A stretch of DNA of 64,000 bases from Thuidium tamariscinum (GCA_947034885.2 OX344757.2:21260001-21324000), one strand, 5' to 3'. Counted from the stretch's first letter, positions 10,353 to 22,192 are shown. Numbers and translations: made by a program. The notes: generated by a model from the sequence alone, not told the origin.

Positions 10353-11115
10353 GGGTCATTGCAAGAAACACTTCACATTTTTTTCTCAAAAACACAGTTT
10401 TTTAGCATAGGACTGACAATCCTACGCGATCTTGCCAGTAGTACGCGTTTGCACTACACCTATTAATGTCATCCATTGATTTCAAGTGCTTTGTAAATCT
10501 AGGCCGTTGATTTAGTACTATGTAGTACTATGCAATGTTACAAAGTACTATGAAGTACTACTTAGGCCATTGGGAGTAGAAAATAGCAAAAAAGAGGTCT
10601 ATGGATCTTTTCATTTTTAATAATTCAAAAAATATTCAAAAAAGTATTTAAAAAAAATTCATTTTTCTAAGCAAAATTGTGCTTACATTGCAACAAAAAA
10701 TTCCTTTAGGAAACTTTTTCCCTCTTCATAGTCTTTGTACAAAGGAAGGTCACTTTGACCCCATGTGCACACTAGATATGTTATTATTTTTATAAAAAAA
10801 AATTATTGCCAATCTTTAAAATGGTAGTAGACCTCCAACTTGTCCAATTTGTGGCTTCAAATTTGGATTTTTGAGTCAAAAATAGGACTAAAAACCTCCA
10901 AAATGGCCAAGGTAGACACCCCATTGGGAGTAGTTCAAAAATTGGAAACTAATTTTTTTTAAATTGAAAAAATTATTCAATATCTAAAACTTTTGTGTGC
11001 ACCTTCATTCCAAATTTTAAGCCCATAGGATAAAAGATGCAAAATTTATGAGTAAAAAAATACATGTTGTAGGTCAAGGGGACAAAAAAAAGACAAGTGT
11101 TTCTTGCAATCACCC
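10353..11115. mobile_element. 763-bp element with ~21-bp inverted ends
   Basis: The left end, GGGTCATTGCAAGAAACACT, is repeated inverted at the right end (AGTGTTTCTTGCAATCACCC) with a single mismatch over about 21 bp. No convincing target duplication was found, so the superfamily is open. Near the left side is a cluster of AGTACTATG motifs (10515-10560), and the interior has a slightly GC-richer part with CpG sites. It contains no reading frame of note. Confidence 0.7.
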
Positions 11116-12890
11116 AATAATAGATGCCAAATCAGATTTTGGAATCTAAAGAGCAAAAAAATAATGAAAACTCAAAATTATCTTATAATCTAGTTTTGAA
11201 TGCAATGAATTAGTATGTAGAATATGTCCAAACCTCATTTCTAATAATGAAGTTGAAGAATTTAGGAATCCTCAATTTGTCATTGGAGGATAATGTTTTT
11301 CAAAAGGTCTCCATTTTTCATTGAAATGGACAAAGCAAAAAAAGAAGTGTATAGTGTATTTAGCTAGTGATACTAATAAGGCATGATATATACAAAGGAT
11401 GTAAGAGCTTGAAGTATCTAAAAGATTTGATTGCTTTGGTTAGATACTATTGAACTTATCCAAATCAATGAATTACTAAAATTTAACCCTTAAAGTTCTA
11501 ACAGTTCCATTGGGAAAGTCTAGGGTTTAAAAAAGTACCTATAATGTCAATTTTTTAGTAAAATTTTTTGAATTTATTTTTCAAAATAGGAAAATGATTT
11601 TGCTTTCTAGAAATATAATTTTATTTCAATTGGTGATTTGGAATAAAGGTTTTACTACAATAAGCCCAAAATATGCGAGAATGGGCATTAAAATCAAAAT
11701 TTTTTAAAATAATGTATTGAATTTATTTACAAACCTAAATTTTAACAATTAAAAAGAAGAAGTTGTACCTAGTGACTAGTGTGGTTTGCAATCTTGAACA
11801 TCTCACTATTGAGATTAATGTAATTCAATTCCATCTTTTTTTCATAATAAAAAAATAAATGTTTCATCTTATTTATTAAAAAAAATCTATATAAAATTCA
11901 TGGTAACTCAATTAAAAAAAATTTAATTGAAATTTTTCTTAAAAACTGAAAATAATAGGAATTAACATCTCAATGTAATTGATGTATCTCTTTAGCTCAC
12001 ACCAAAAGAAATTTGAGGAAGAAAAATTCAAAAGTGATGTATTTTGAGCTTTCAAGATGGTAGCTTTAAAGTCACTGAAAAATTATAATTTGAATAATTT
12101 TGCAAGAAAATCAAATGGAATGAAAAAGTAGACTACCAAGGTTGTATTTCTTTAGTTATTAAGCTTCATAACATTTAAAACCAAGATCTATGTGAAAGTT
12201 TAGGTTTTGACTTTCAAAAATCTCATAGAACTTGCAATGTCCTTAAAGAATCAATGGTCTAAACAATTCTAGCAACTTTGTGAATTTTTCTAACCTAAGA
12301 TTAGAAGATATAACAAAAGTTCCTTTCTCCTTTTTACTTTGTGTGAGGTTGAAGAGCAAGTATTGACTTGGAAGATCTAGAGAGGGAACAAACAATACCC
12401 AAAACAAATCTCTTCTTTTAGAAAAAAAATAAAAAAAATAAGGTTGCTTTCAAGGTTGTCTTTAGACAAGATGACTCTTACTAATCTATTTCATCCATTC
12501 ATATTATACCAGCTCCAAGCAATCTAGAGTAAATCCACCATTGACCAAAGGCTTTTAAACACTAGATGCTAAAATTGTTAATCACTAGACAAGCATCAAA
12601 CAACACTAGATCCTTCCAAACAAAAAAATTGTCAAAATGCAAAATCTAACCACCACACATGCACAATACATTGAGTGATGAAGGACTGTAGTGTTTTTCT
12701 TTCAAGAAATTTCAAGCCTTGTTACATTTAAGTTGCAACAAAATTTGCAAGACGAAACCTTTTTGCAATTTATTTTTTGAAGTGAATCATTATAATGCAT
12801 TGAATAATTGTGCTAAGTTTGAGAGCTTGCAAGTTCCTGTTGTATTGTTGAGAAGGCCGATTTGAAATTCCTTTGTGCGATGATTGGCAA
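11116..12890. other. AT-rich intergenic DNA
   Basis: No gene or RNA was recognised. The region contains only short A/T runs and unassigned text. Confidence 0.5.
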
Positions 12891-12916
12891 GGTTACTATC
12901 CCCCTATGAAGATACG

Positions 12917-13300
12917 ATGTTTGTTTGTTTGTTTGTTACGTTGAGATCTCCTGGACCGTGAGTCCCCCGGGTGCGTGTTTGGTACCGTCGGAAAGCCCTC
13001 GGCGAGGAGGGGTGCACGGGCTTTGATTCATGGTGTTCCAACCTATGGCATGAAAGTTATTGAATTTTGAATTTTCTATACATTAAAAAAATTAGACCGT
13101 GGCAACGATACGGGCCACCCTAGTACACCGTAAATGAAGTCATTTGTTTGTTTTGTTTGTTAGTTATGATGAAATCTCCCTAGACCATGTATCCCCTAGT
13201 TGTGATCTTGGTACCATTGGAAATATCTCTACAAGAAAGGATGATCAGCCTTATTTTGTCATATAGGAAAATATGGTGTGGAAGGTAGAGATTTTTGAGT
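12917..13300 (+). repeat. Imperfect direct repeat, one half CpG-decayed
   Basis: A unit at about 12917-13070 (TTTGTTAC..ATCTCCTGGACCGTG..TTGGTACCGTCGGAAA) recurs at about 13141-13300 (ATCTCCCTAGACCATG..TTGGTACCATTGGAAA). The second half is AT-rich, and most differences are C-to-T or G-to-A, often at CpG. No function is apparent. Confidence 0.6.
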
Positions 13301-13419
13301 TATTTTCAAATTACTTTAACTTTTGTTTTGGATGTGACAACAGCAGAAAGAATAAGCCTCGTCACCCTTGCAAAAATGACAAATGACTCTTGAAACTATT
13401 GTAGAAACAAAGAGTACTA

Positions 13420-13687
13420 CCATCCGAGAATCTCATACGGCTCCAGTCCTGGCTGCCTCCAGATCCCTATCACCAAGACCTCGTCTTTCCGAGCTCATCA
13501 CCTTGGACTCATAAGTTATCCTCACTCTCCCCAGAACAGATACCAACAAGGCCATGACGCCATCAGTCCCGTCCCACCACTAAAAGTAAGAGGCAACTTG
13601 GACGGCGTCGGCCACGTCAAGAATTTGAACGGCTCGGAACCCCCCCGCAGTTCTCTCATACAGTACTGCCAACTGAACGGCCCAGCT
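13420..13687. other. GC-rich distal flank, no gene seen
   Basis: Composition rises sharply from about 13420. No reading frame of useful length or clear exon was found. It may be a distal flank of the hydrolase gene at 14812, an untranslated exon, or an independent relic. Confidence 0.35.
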
Positions 13688-13689
13688 GA

Positions 13690-14403
13690 ACTGACCCCCT
13701 CGCTTGGCCACTTGGGAAAACGCTGGTTTTAAAAAAAAATTCAAATAATTTCTTTTTCAAATTCTGAATTCATATTTGCAATCAGAGGCCCCAAATGATC
13801 CGGGTGGATTGGCCCCCTTGCTCGGCCTTCCCATGTTTTACCAGAGGTGCAATCAAAACAAAAAGCTCCCTAGTTTGGGCCGTGATCACCCCTGCTTTCT
13901 TCACCCCCTAGCTAATTTGGAGTCTTTGATCGCAAATATGAATTCAAAACTTGCAAAAAACAAATTTGTGTGAAAAATAAAAAATTACAACATTTTACCC
14001 AAGTGGCTAAGTGAGGGGGTCAATTCTCCTTGCCCCTCAAATTAGGGCCACAGAGAACTGACCCCCTCGCTCGGCCACTCAAGTAAAATGCTATAATTTT
14101 TAAAAAATTTCACACAAATTTTTTTTGCAAATTTTGAATTCATATTTACAATCAAAGATCCCAAATTAGCCAGGGGGTGAAGAAAGTAAGGGTAATCATG
14201 GCCCAAACTAGGGGGCTTTTTGTTTTGATTGCACCTCTGATAAAACATGGTAAAGCCAAACAAGGGGGCCAATCCACCCGGATCCAAATTAACTAGGAGG
14301 AATGTAGAAAGTAAATTAGATAAGCACAAAATAGGGGCTTTTGGTTTTACTTGCACCCCTAAAATTACTTGGAGTGGCCGAGCGAGGGGGCCAGTTCACC
14401 CCG
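13690..14403. mobile_element. Pair of inverted TIR elements, head to head
   Basis: Two related units lie in opposite orientation, about 13690-14027 and 14053-14403. Each is bounded by GAACTGACCCCCTCGCT-like text and its inverse (AGCGAGGGGG). The shared interior, with TTTACCAGAGGTGCAATC at about 13837 and its inverse near 14236, makes a long imperfect palindrome. Each unit seems to hold a full element plus a half copy, suggesting nesting. The apparent proteins on opposite strands here (both with PGGLAPL) are translations of this repeat, not genes. Relatives occur at 18790 and, decayed, at about 55080-55450. Confidence 0.65.
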
Positions 14404-14811
14404 ACCCAACTGAACGAACCACAAAGAGCTACAGTATAGTAACTTCATACTCCATCCGCAATTCCACATTAGGCCAGAAAAACCGCAGCCCCAAGATATT
14501 TTACAGTTTGGCACAGTAACACTGTATCAGTGTAATTTCATGACTACTACAATGAGTTAACTTTAAGCCTCCCTGGGAAGCGGAGAAACCCAGCCGCGTC
14601 GTCCCCATGAAGCCTTTAAAACCTGGAGTTCCTCACACCCAGAAGTGAGCTTCAGTGCAGTTGCTCCCATTCAGGAAGGTGGCAGCTTCTTACATTCAGA
14701 TTGGTAGCACTGGTGGCACTATTGTCGTCGTGTTTGCAGCTGTCTGCTCGTGGTTTTGGTCGTGACATATATTTGCATGTTCGAAGTTTAGGAATTTGGC
14801 GCTCGAGGGCC
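14404..14811 (+). promoter_or_regulatory. Proximal 5' region of the hydrolase gene
   Basis: This is the DNA between the inverted elements and the start codon. A TTTAAAA stretch at about 14614 is the only TATA-like motif in a plausible position, which would place transcription start near 14645. If transcription starts earlier, an ATG at 14608 opens a 13-codon upstream frame ending before 14650. Both are inferences from motif position only. Confidence 0.3.
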
Positions 14812-17365
14812 ATGTCGATGACGACGATGGTGCCGCGTGGGATGATGATGTTTGCAATTGCAGCAGCGGCAGCAGCATTGCTGTTGTTGTGCAATGGAGT
14901 TGTGCAAGTGCAGGGAGGTGCCCCTGTTTTCCAGAGGCCAAAGAGCTTGCACACTCATCGTCCAGTGATTGGGGTGTTGACGCTGCCGGAGCCGGGGTGC
15001 TTGCAACATGGGGACCAAGTGATTGCCACTTCGAATGCGAGGTGGTTGCAAGCGGGAGGTGCCCGGGTGGTGCCCATTTTTTACGACTCCTCTCTTGAGG
15101 AGCTTGATTTTGTGTTGAATCGTGTGAATGGCGTGTTCTGGACCGGGGGTGCTGTTAGTTTCAATCCTCACACCGAGTCTCACACCGGCTCTACTTATTT
15201 GTAAGGCTTCTTTCTAGCTATCCATGGTTAGTTCTGCTTGCTAGTATATGACATTCTTGGGCTGTTGGGAGAACGATGTCTCTCCTCTGGAAACGAAAAC
15301 TCTCTCTGTAGAGAATATGTATGCATGCACGATGCTTTGTGAAGGGGCTATGGGTGTTGGTGTTGATGCATGTTGCTGAAGGAGTATTCAGAGATTTTAA
15401 GCTAGGGTGTTACGAGCTGCTCAAGAATGTCATGTGCGGTTCCGACGCTTTAAAAACATGCATGCAGCAGCCTATATTTCTATAAATGAAATTGGGACAC
15501 TCTTTTAAGAAAAGATTTCGGTAATACTTCTCAGTAGACCCCGGAACATTTCAGTGTCAGTCCGACCGTGCATTGTAATTTTTAAAGAAACTCCTAGAAC
15601 ACATTCAATTGAACTCGTATGGTAGGGTAAGGACGAATTAGGGTATCCAAGATGTTGGGTTTGTCTTTCTTGTCCTTTGAGAGACATCCTCTTGCATCTT
15701 AGATCAAGAGTGGAAGCTTCGGTGGGTATTCAACAAGATAGATTTAAGATAGACCATCCTTATGAAGTATGTTCATATACTCCAGAATTAAGTTTTCTGG
15801 GCTGCAGATTCTGCGTTCTTGTCACCTAATCTTGTGTTTTCCTCTGTTCATTTTGAGCATCCTGCATTACAATCTCTAACAGGGAGATTGGCCTTGCTCA
15901 CTTCCGAGAATATCCAATGTTTCCCGACGATTTTGCATTAGGAAAGGGGAGCCGGGAATCGGAGGAGAGCTGCAAATAGGGGAAAAATAAACGCACAAAT
16001 TTCTCCTGTTGGCAACCCCGTAAAACAGGAAATTTTGTTGATGATTGGAGTTTTGTGCCTGTGTGGATTAGTAATTAACTGCGTGCTGTTGAAATGTATC
16101 CATGCAGGCGCACAACAGAATACATTTTGAATCACGTTGTGAGTGAGAATCGGAAGGGGCGCTTCTACCCTTTGTGGGGAACGTGTTTGGGTTTCGAGCG
16201 TCTGCTGCAGCTGGTGGCCCAGGACGAAGAGGCGAGCATTGTGGAGGAGTTTGACGCCGAGAATTACCCCATCAACTTGGGATTCACGGACCCGGCGTGG
16301 CACAGCCGCTTGTTCCGCAGCATGACGACGGAGCTTTTTGCAGAGGTGGCCTCGCCCGTGGGGAGACTGGCATTTAACAACCACGGCCTCGGGGTGCATC
16401 CGGAGTCTTTCAGGAACAACACGGAGCTCAGTCGACATCTTGAGGTATGGAAATTGTCTCTAGTTTATGCCGTCTCAGTCTTCAGATGAATTTCCATTTG
16501 TTACCAGAATCAGGAGAGGCACCCGCAACTGCAACCCCCATCAGAAAGTAGGTAGGTCTTCCTTTGATCCCTGTGCACGGGTTAGCTCTGAGGAGCCATC
16601 CTAGCAGTATTCATACCATGAAACTTTCCACCCCCTAGGTCTACAATCATGCTTTTGCTATGAAAGTTACTCACCTGTTGAGGTTCAGCCTAAGTTTATG
16701 AGATCTGAACTTCAAAACTACATCATGTACCAATAAGTTCGAATGCTTAAATTGATGGAAAAAACAAAACTGTTTAGTTCAAACTCCATTATTAAATCAT
16801 TTTTGTTATCATCTTTGAAAGACCTTCCTAGATGATCCATGTGAGCAATAAGGAAACTCCCCCTCCAAGCATTTGAAAAGGAACTGAACCATCTAAGCAT
16901 GGGACCTCCGTATAGCTAACCTATCTGGCTTGTGTGCAGGTGTTGTCCGTGGACCTGGACCGGAACGGCAAGCCTTTCGTGTCCACCGTCGAGGGCAAGG
17001 AATGGCCGTTATACGCCACCCAGTGGCACCCTGAGAAGGCCCCGTGGGAGTGGAACCCGAAGTGGAAGATCGAGCGGAACGACATGGCCATTCAGCTGTC
17101 CAACTACTTCGGCCGCTACTTCGTGAACGAGTGTAAGTACAACCGCAACCAGTTCGAGAGTTTGGAAGTCGAAGACCGGATGCTGCTGCACAACTGGGCG
17201 TCCATTCCGTCGACTGCCATTCTCCGCCAGGACCCGTCGGTTTCCCTGCCCTTCACGGAGATCTACTGCATAGACAGGAGTCGAGGTGCTGCCGCGGTCG
17301 GACGCGGCTCTCCGCGGATTCAGAACCCTGCGAGGAGGATGCCGAGGGCAAAGAGTTTCCGATGA
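14812..17365 (+). CDS. Gamma-glutamyl hydrolase, three exons
   Basis: The enzyme cleaves gamma-linked glutamates from folyl polyglutamates and in plants usually acts in the vacuole. Exons are 14812-15200, 16108-16444 and 16940-17365, joined at GT..AG introns of 907 and 495 bp with consistent phase, giving 383 residues. Residues 1-36 look like a signal peptide (a short M-rich leader, then FAIAAAAAALLLLC). The peptidase C26 core follows, beginning RPVIGVLTLPEPG. The nucleophile is Cys156 in WGTCLGFE, and the catalytic His272 is in QWHPEKAPWEW. The ATG at 14812 is the first in frame; upstream in-frame codons lack ATG. The WGTCLGFE and PEKAP motifs resemble animal enzymes as I remember them, whereas seed-plant enzymes have HCLGFE. 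After the expected end near EIYCID there is a basic tail of about 30 residues rich in Arg, which is unusual. Family assignment is firm; targeting is inferred. Confidence 0.93.
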
Positions 17366-17480
17366 GTGTGCAAACTTAAGGTTCGATTGCGAGCATCGGC
17401 TGATGACGACGGTGATAGACATAGTGGGTTTGGCTTGACCTTGTGAGGATGCGGAGGACAAGAATTGTCCGATGAGTTAG
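17334..17480 (+). repeat. Diverged duplication across the hydrolase stop codon
   Basis: A 36-bp block starting GAGGATGCCGAGGGCAAAGA and ending with the stop TGA recurs about 111 bp downstream as GAGGATGCGGAGGACAAGAA..GATGAGTTAG. The first copy encodes the last residues and the stop; the second lies in the 3' flank. This suggests that a local duplication shaped the C-terminal tail. Confidence 0.6.
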
Positions 17481-17956
17481 TTTCAGATGTTTGTGCATAT
17501 TCATTGTATTAATGGATATAATTGCATACGGTGATAGGCATTTCGCTTCAAGGTTAAGAGAATATTTTGTATTGCTGTAAGTTATGTTCATTTTTTAGAA
17601 GTTTTGGCAGAGGTGAAATTGAAGGAATGGAGCTTGAAGGCCTGCAAATTATGGATTTTATTTCAGCATTGAGTCTTGGCCTGTGTTAAGTAAACTCCGC
17701 GATGTTATCATGCAAACATATCAAATGGTTTCCATAAAGTAAATGGCTAATGTTTGATTATTTTGTAGTTGTGTGAATCTGAACTTTTAGCAAGAAGAGA
17801 CCCACATAGTAAACAGGGTCAAGAAAAAGTTGAGCGAGGAATGTTAATCCTGACTACTTGGGTAGTCTTCAAAATACTTTGATTATTGGTGCATCTATTA
17901 TTCTTAAAGTTTTTAAAGTGAAATCATCCATTCAAACTTTTAGGTCAGCAATGTCC
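17481..17956. other. 3' flank of the hydrolase gene
   Basis: AT content rises progressively after 17500. No canonical AATAAA signal was found close to the stop, so the cleavage site is not placed. No other gene is seen. Confidence 0.4.
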
Positions 17957-17959
17957 TTA

Positions 17960-18359
17960 GAGCATCCTCAATGCATCCAATATAAAGGCTGTAACAACAA
18001 GTTCTGTGGAGCTTGACAAAATCCTACCCCAAGGCACTCGACACCTCTCACATTACTTTCAAGGCCGCAGCCTTTCTTGGCTCCCACTCAACAAAAATTG
18101 GCCATTTGCTACGCCCTCCAAACTCCTTTGCATTTCTTTGACAACACCAAGAATAGTGACGACTCGAAATCCTCCTCACTCCATGCACCTTTGCATTCTA
18201 TTTGTGTGTCAGCAGTAAGCAACTATAGGTGAGCATTTGGGGTTTGAAGTATTGTTGTAGCATTGAGGTGCATGCGACGGCAAGAGACTTAGAAGAAAAA
18301 GGAAACACGATCTTGTTTGCTGCTGTGGCACTTTGACATGCAGAGGATTGAGGATGCTC
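17960..18359. mobile_element. Harbinger-like MITE, 400 bp
   Basis: The left end is GAGCATCCTCAATG and the right end the inverse, ATTGAGGATGCTC. TTA flanks it at 17957-17959 and 18360-18362, an exact 3-bp duplication. These end motifs and TWA duplications are those of PIF/Harbinger-derived MITEs. It lies about 600 bp past the hydrolase stop. A 70-codon frame inside it is not coding by any evidence I see. Confidence 0.85.
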
Positions 18360-18789
18360 TTACATGGTTGAACAGAAAGATTTGCACAAGCTAGAAGACT
18401 CTTCTGTACTTATGATTATTTCTAATCAGGGTTTGATAGATGCTCAGTCTGTTTTATTAAGTTCCATAAGGCTTCTGAATTTAAGGCCCTTCAGTTTTTA
18501 GGGGGGTGAGAAGATGAGATGGCGAAGATGGTTAATTTTATCAGTAAGAATGATGATATCTCTGCGGCTTAGTCATTAGATTTAGGTTTTGATTATGGTT
18601 GTGTCATGGCCACAGCAGTGTGGAGTTCATGCGCATATTTTCGGCTACTGATTTTATAAAGAGGTTCAAAGCAGGAATGTGTGATATTCATGGTCAAGTT
18701 TGCTACTGCTGTATCATTTAACTGCATTGGCGCATTCACAGATGGGATTTCTAATAAACTAGAAAAAGAGCAACTTGAGATAACGCTAC

Positions 18790-19056
18790 TTCAAAGGATC
18801 GGGGTGAATTGACCGCCTTGCTCATCCCCCCAAGTTACTGCAGGGTGGAGGTAAGAAAAAAGAGTTAAAGACCTATTTTGTGCCATGAAAAATTTATCAC
18901 TTGCACTCATCTAGCTAACTGAATTTGGGAATTGGGACCTTTTGACTGGAAATATGCATTCAAAATTTGAAAATTTTATATTGCATGGAAAATAAAAAAT
19001 TTCAGTGTTTTCCCTATAGGATGAGCAAGGAGTTTAGTCTACCTCAGCCTTTCGAA
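18790..19056. mobile_element. 267-bp element with 38-bp inverted ends
   Basis: The left end TTCAAAGGATCGGGGTG..CTTGCTCATCC and the inverted right end share the inner GGATGAGCAAGG perfectly and match about 70 percent further out. The interior has the AATTTGGGAATTGGGACC..TTCAAAATTTG text seen in the Mutator-like family and in the 13690-14403 cluster, so it is probably a distant relative. No 9-bp duplication could be found. Confidence 0.65.
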
Positions 19057-19136
19057 GGAGGTCGAAGGGTACCTATTCTAATGAGAAACTACAAGATATG
19101 TCCTCACAAGATTTACTTCCTAATATAGTAGAGGCA

Positions 19137-20077
19137 TTAACCCTTAAAGGACCAAAGTGCATTTTTTTGGCAACATAGCAATTTTGGGTAGGTTCCTATA
19201 AATGGAGTTTTTATTTTTTTCTTTGAAATTTTCACACAACATTTTCCCAGGGTGTAGCTTTAAGGCCCAACAATTTTCATAACTTTTGACTACATGGTTC
19301 AAAAATTATTGTAAGATATGTAGTTTTCATTGCTTGGCAAGCAATCCAGGCAAGAAAAAAAACTTCTTTAAAAATTATTTTTTTGAGAAATAAAACTTTG
19401 AAGTTAGTTTATTAGATTTTTATCTAAGTTGAAAGTTTTGAATCATTCCATTTTGATATGAGGATTTTTACTTTGGGGTAGTTTGTGGCTAGTTATAGAA
19501 TCTCTATACTACAAAAAAAAGTTTGAAATTCTTTATTTAATTCAATTTTTAATATTTTTGAAAAGATAAATAAAAACAATGGGTGTAGATTGTTTAATAC
19601 AACATTACAACCACTAAGATTGTTTTTTTTTAAAATCTGTAAATAAATTCTTGATAATTTAGTATTTTGAATCAATCTTTTACTTCTTTCTACTTACTAT
19701 TTTTTTCCTACATGTTGTACAATTTCAAATGATTTGAAAATTTTCAAGCATGTAGCCTACTTCACTTGAAAAATTAATCCAAAGAATTACAATCATTTGA
19801 ACATTTTTCCATACAAATGTGGCCTTTTGAAGTGTAGCTGCTTAGATTTTAGCAGTGGTAAGAAAATGATTTTTGTTACTTCAACCACTAATATCTTGCA
19901 ATCTATATGGCGGAAATTTCTGAAATTTTTCCACATCTTTTCAAACTAGTGTACTAAAAGATCCTACAATTACATTTGTCCAAAATGTTTTTTTTCTTAA
20001 AATTTGGTAGTCGTCCTAGAAATTATAGTTTTAAAGTGGTTTTGGTGAAAATGTAGTCAAAAACCTTTAGGAATAAA
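19137..20077 (+). mobile_element. piggyBac-like TTAA element, copy 1
   Basis: The 941-bp unit begins TTAACCCTTAAAGGACCAAA and ends with the decayed inverse CCTTTAGGAATAAA. Copies at 33438 and 37093 share its orientation; those at 52996 and 59368 are inverted. TTAA targets with CCC-starting ends are known from piggyBac transposons. There is no transposase reading frame. Internal landmarks are GGCAACATAGCAATTTTGGG near the left end and TTTTCATAACTTTTGACTAC at about 19276. Confidence 0.75.
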
Positions 20078-21299
20078 AGATGGGATTCACCATCATATTC
20101 ATGAGGCTTAGGTAGTTGATAATTTCCCAACATATGCTTCATTCAAGTTTGTTTTTCTTAAAAAGAACACTTTCTAGATACTTATTCTTAAAGATCCAAA
20201 GTAGATTGTATATGCTAAAGGTTCCAGTTGTTCTAGTTCCAAACTACATGTGCATATAATCTTCAATAAGTTTTTTTGGGCCTCAAAACTAAATTTTACA
20301 CAATTTTCTATATCATCATCATCATTGTCATAATTGATTCTTAACCTTGGACTTTGAAGCCCACCCATAATTTAAAAAAAGATACCTCAATGCTTGGCTA
20401 GCAATTCATGTTAAGGCCTTAGCTACTCACAACACTCATCCAAGAATAAAGACATAAATTCATTTTATTACAATAAACTTGTGAGATGCCAGAGTGTTAG
20501 TCCCTTGTGAAGAAGGCAAAATGACCTTCACAAGGGGTTAAGAATCAATTGTGGTTTCCACTCATGATTGGCCTTAGTTGAATAAAGATGGGCTCCAAAA
20601 TTTGAGACCCTTGAAAACAACTTTTTTTTTAGCCTATCAATGCTAATTTAGGATACAACATACATTGTGGTACTGTCTACATTCTAGGACATTTTGGACA
20701 CTTGCCACTTTTTTATTGATTGTTTGACAATTGTCACACATTCAAACTTTGTCAATGATTAAATAGGGTGCCTAATTAGTAAAATAATTCCTACCACTAA
20801 CATGAAGTCCACATTTTGGACAATGAGTACGGTTGTCCATATAATTTTTCATTCATTCAAAATAATGCTTGAAATTTTTTTACACATGAAGTGTGTAATT
20901 ATTTAAAAATGATTCTCAAGGAACTTTCATGATAATACTCTACTGAAGGTTTTGTCAAAACATTTCAATACTAGAACCATGATATAGAAACAACAATAAG
21001 AAATGATGAAGTTCAAAGGAGATGAAAGATTCATTGCAAGATTCTTTCCAACCAAGATTTTTAGAAACCTTGTGTAAAACTTCACCGCTTGAACAAAATT
21101 GAAGATATTCCTCCTTGCTATTCATCGTACTAGCCTTGACTAGATCTTTCTACAATGTCACTTTATTTGGAATAATTCCAATGGGCCACAATCTATGAGC
21201 TAGTTTGAATTCAAGATTTTCTACAGTGAAAGGAGCCACAATTCATGGGAAGCAAAAGATCCCTCCCTCAACTTCAAGAATTTTATAATTACAATGAGA
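20078..21299. other. AT-rich spacer between the two genes
   Basis: No coding exon, RNA or delimited repeat was recognised between the TTAA element and the GC-richer 3' flank of the NIN-like gene. Confidence 0.5.
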
Positions 21300-22192
21300 A
21301 GACCAAGATGCAATTTCAACGACTTCTGGGGTGGGTTCAAGGTCTACCCACGGTCAAGCTCAAATCAGCATTAAGAGTGGAAACTTCTTCCATAGCACTT
21401 CTATCGTGATTCGGTTTACTTCTGCGCTCTGATCTCGTAGAAGAATCATAAAATTGTTCCGGCGGTTGGCAGTAATGGGCAAGTGAGGAAGAAGCAAGTA
21501 ACACATCTGGACATGAAAGGGCCAACACAGGTTTGAGCCTATACTGCACCGCCTCATTTACTGATGTTAGCCAGCACAGAATCCCAATCCAACATTCACA
21601 TTCCATCCTTCCAACGCCCTCTCACAAAATGAGGTTCACTTTCTCCTCCACCAATTTCTTACCGAAAAACATTCTTTTAAGGCATTATAGTTCATCTCAA
21701 ATTGAGCCAAAATTCTCCAATTCAGTCAATGATTGAACAATGCCAGTAAGTTCATCCATTCAAAGTGAGTCAACCAAAAACTGATGTTGCAGGACTGAGA
21801 AATCGTTTTTAAGAGTCACCGTTTCAGAAGTCCAACAAAGTGCCCAACACGCACAAACCACACCAGACTCATCAACCAGCAGTCCGTCAAGTCTAGAGTA
21901 CGGTTCAACGAGTAAATTGAATGTAATGCATCACATCCAGTGGGAAAAAGAAAGGGCAGGTACCTACAACGCCGCGGTACCATGAGCTGCCCTGCACCTA
22001 TGAAGTGTCCTAAAATACAAAGGGAGAAAAGCTTGGCAGCAGCCGGCCGAGACAAAAATTTCATCCACCCCACCCCTCCCGTCCCGTCTCGTCCCCCACT
22101 TTCCCAAGCTCCTCCAGATTTCACCTAAACTAAGTAACTCTACGTAAATCGTGCTCCCCATTCGTATTATAGTCAAGGGTCACACACCCTAC
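21300..22192 (-). other. Probable 3' untranslated region and flank of the NLP gene
   Basis: Composition remains intermediate from the stop codon at 22193 down to about 21300, then drops to AT-rich. This suggests that the transcript or its flank extends this far on the minus strand. The short reading frames here overlap each other on both strands and match no family known to me. Confidence 0.35.

Noticed and set aside
13776..14356. Two similar proteins on opposite strands (PGGLAPL motif)
   Set aside because: The similarity is fully explained by inverted copies of a transposon; ends and non-coding parts are equally similar.
14788..15183. Minus-strand frames over hydrolase exon 1
   Set aside because: They are shadows of the signal-peptide and core-coding exon, with poly-Gln and poly-Ala type artefacts.
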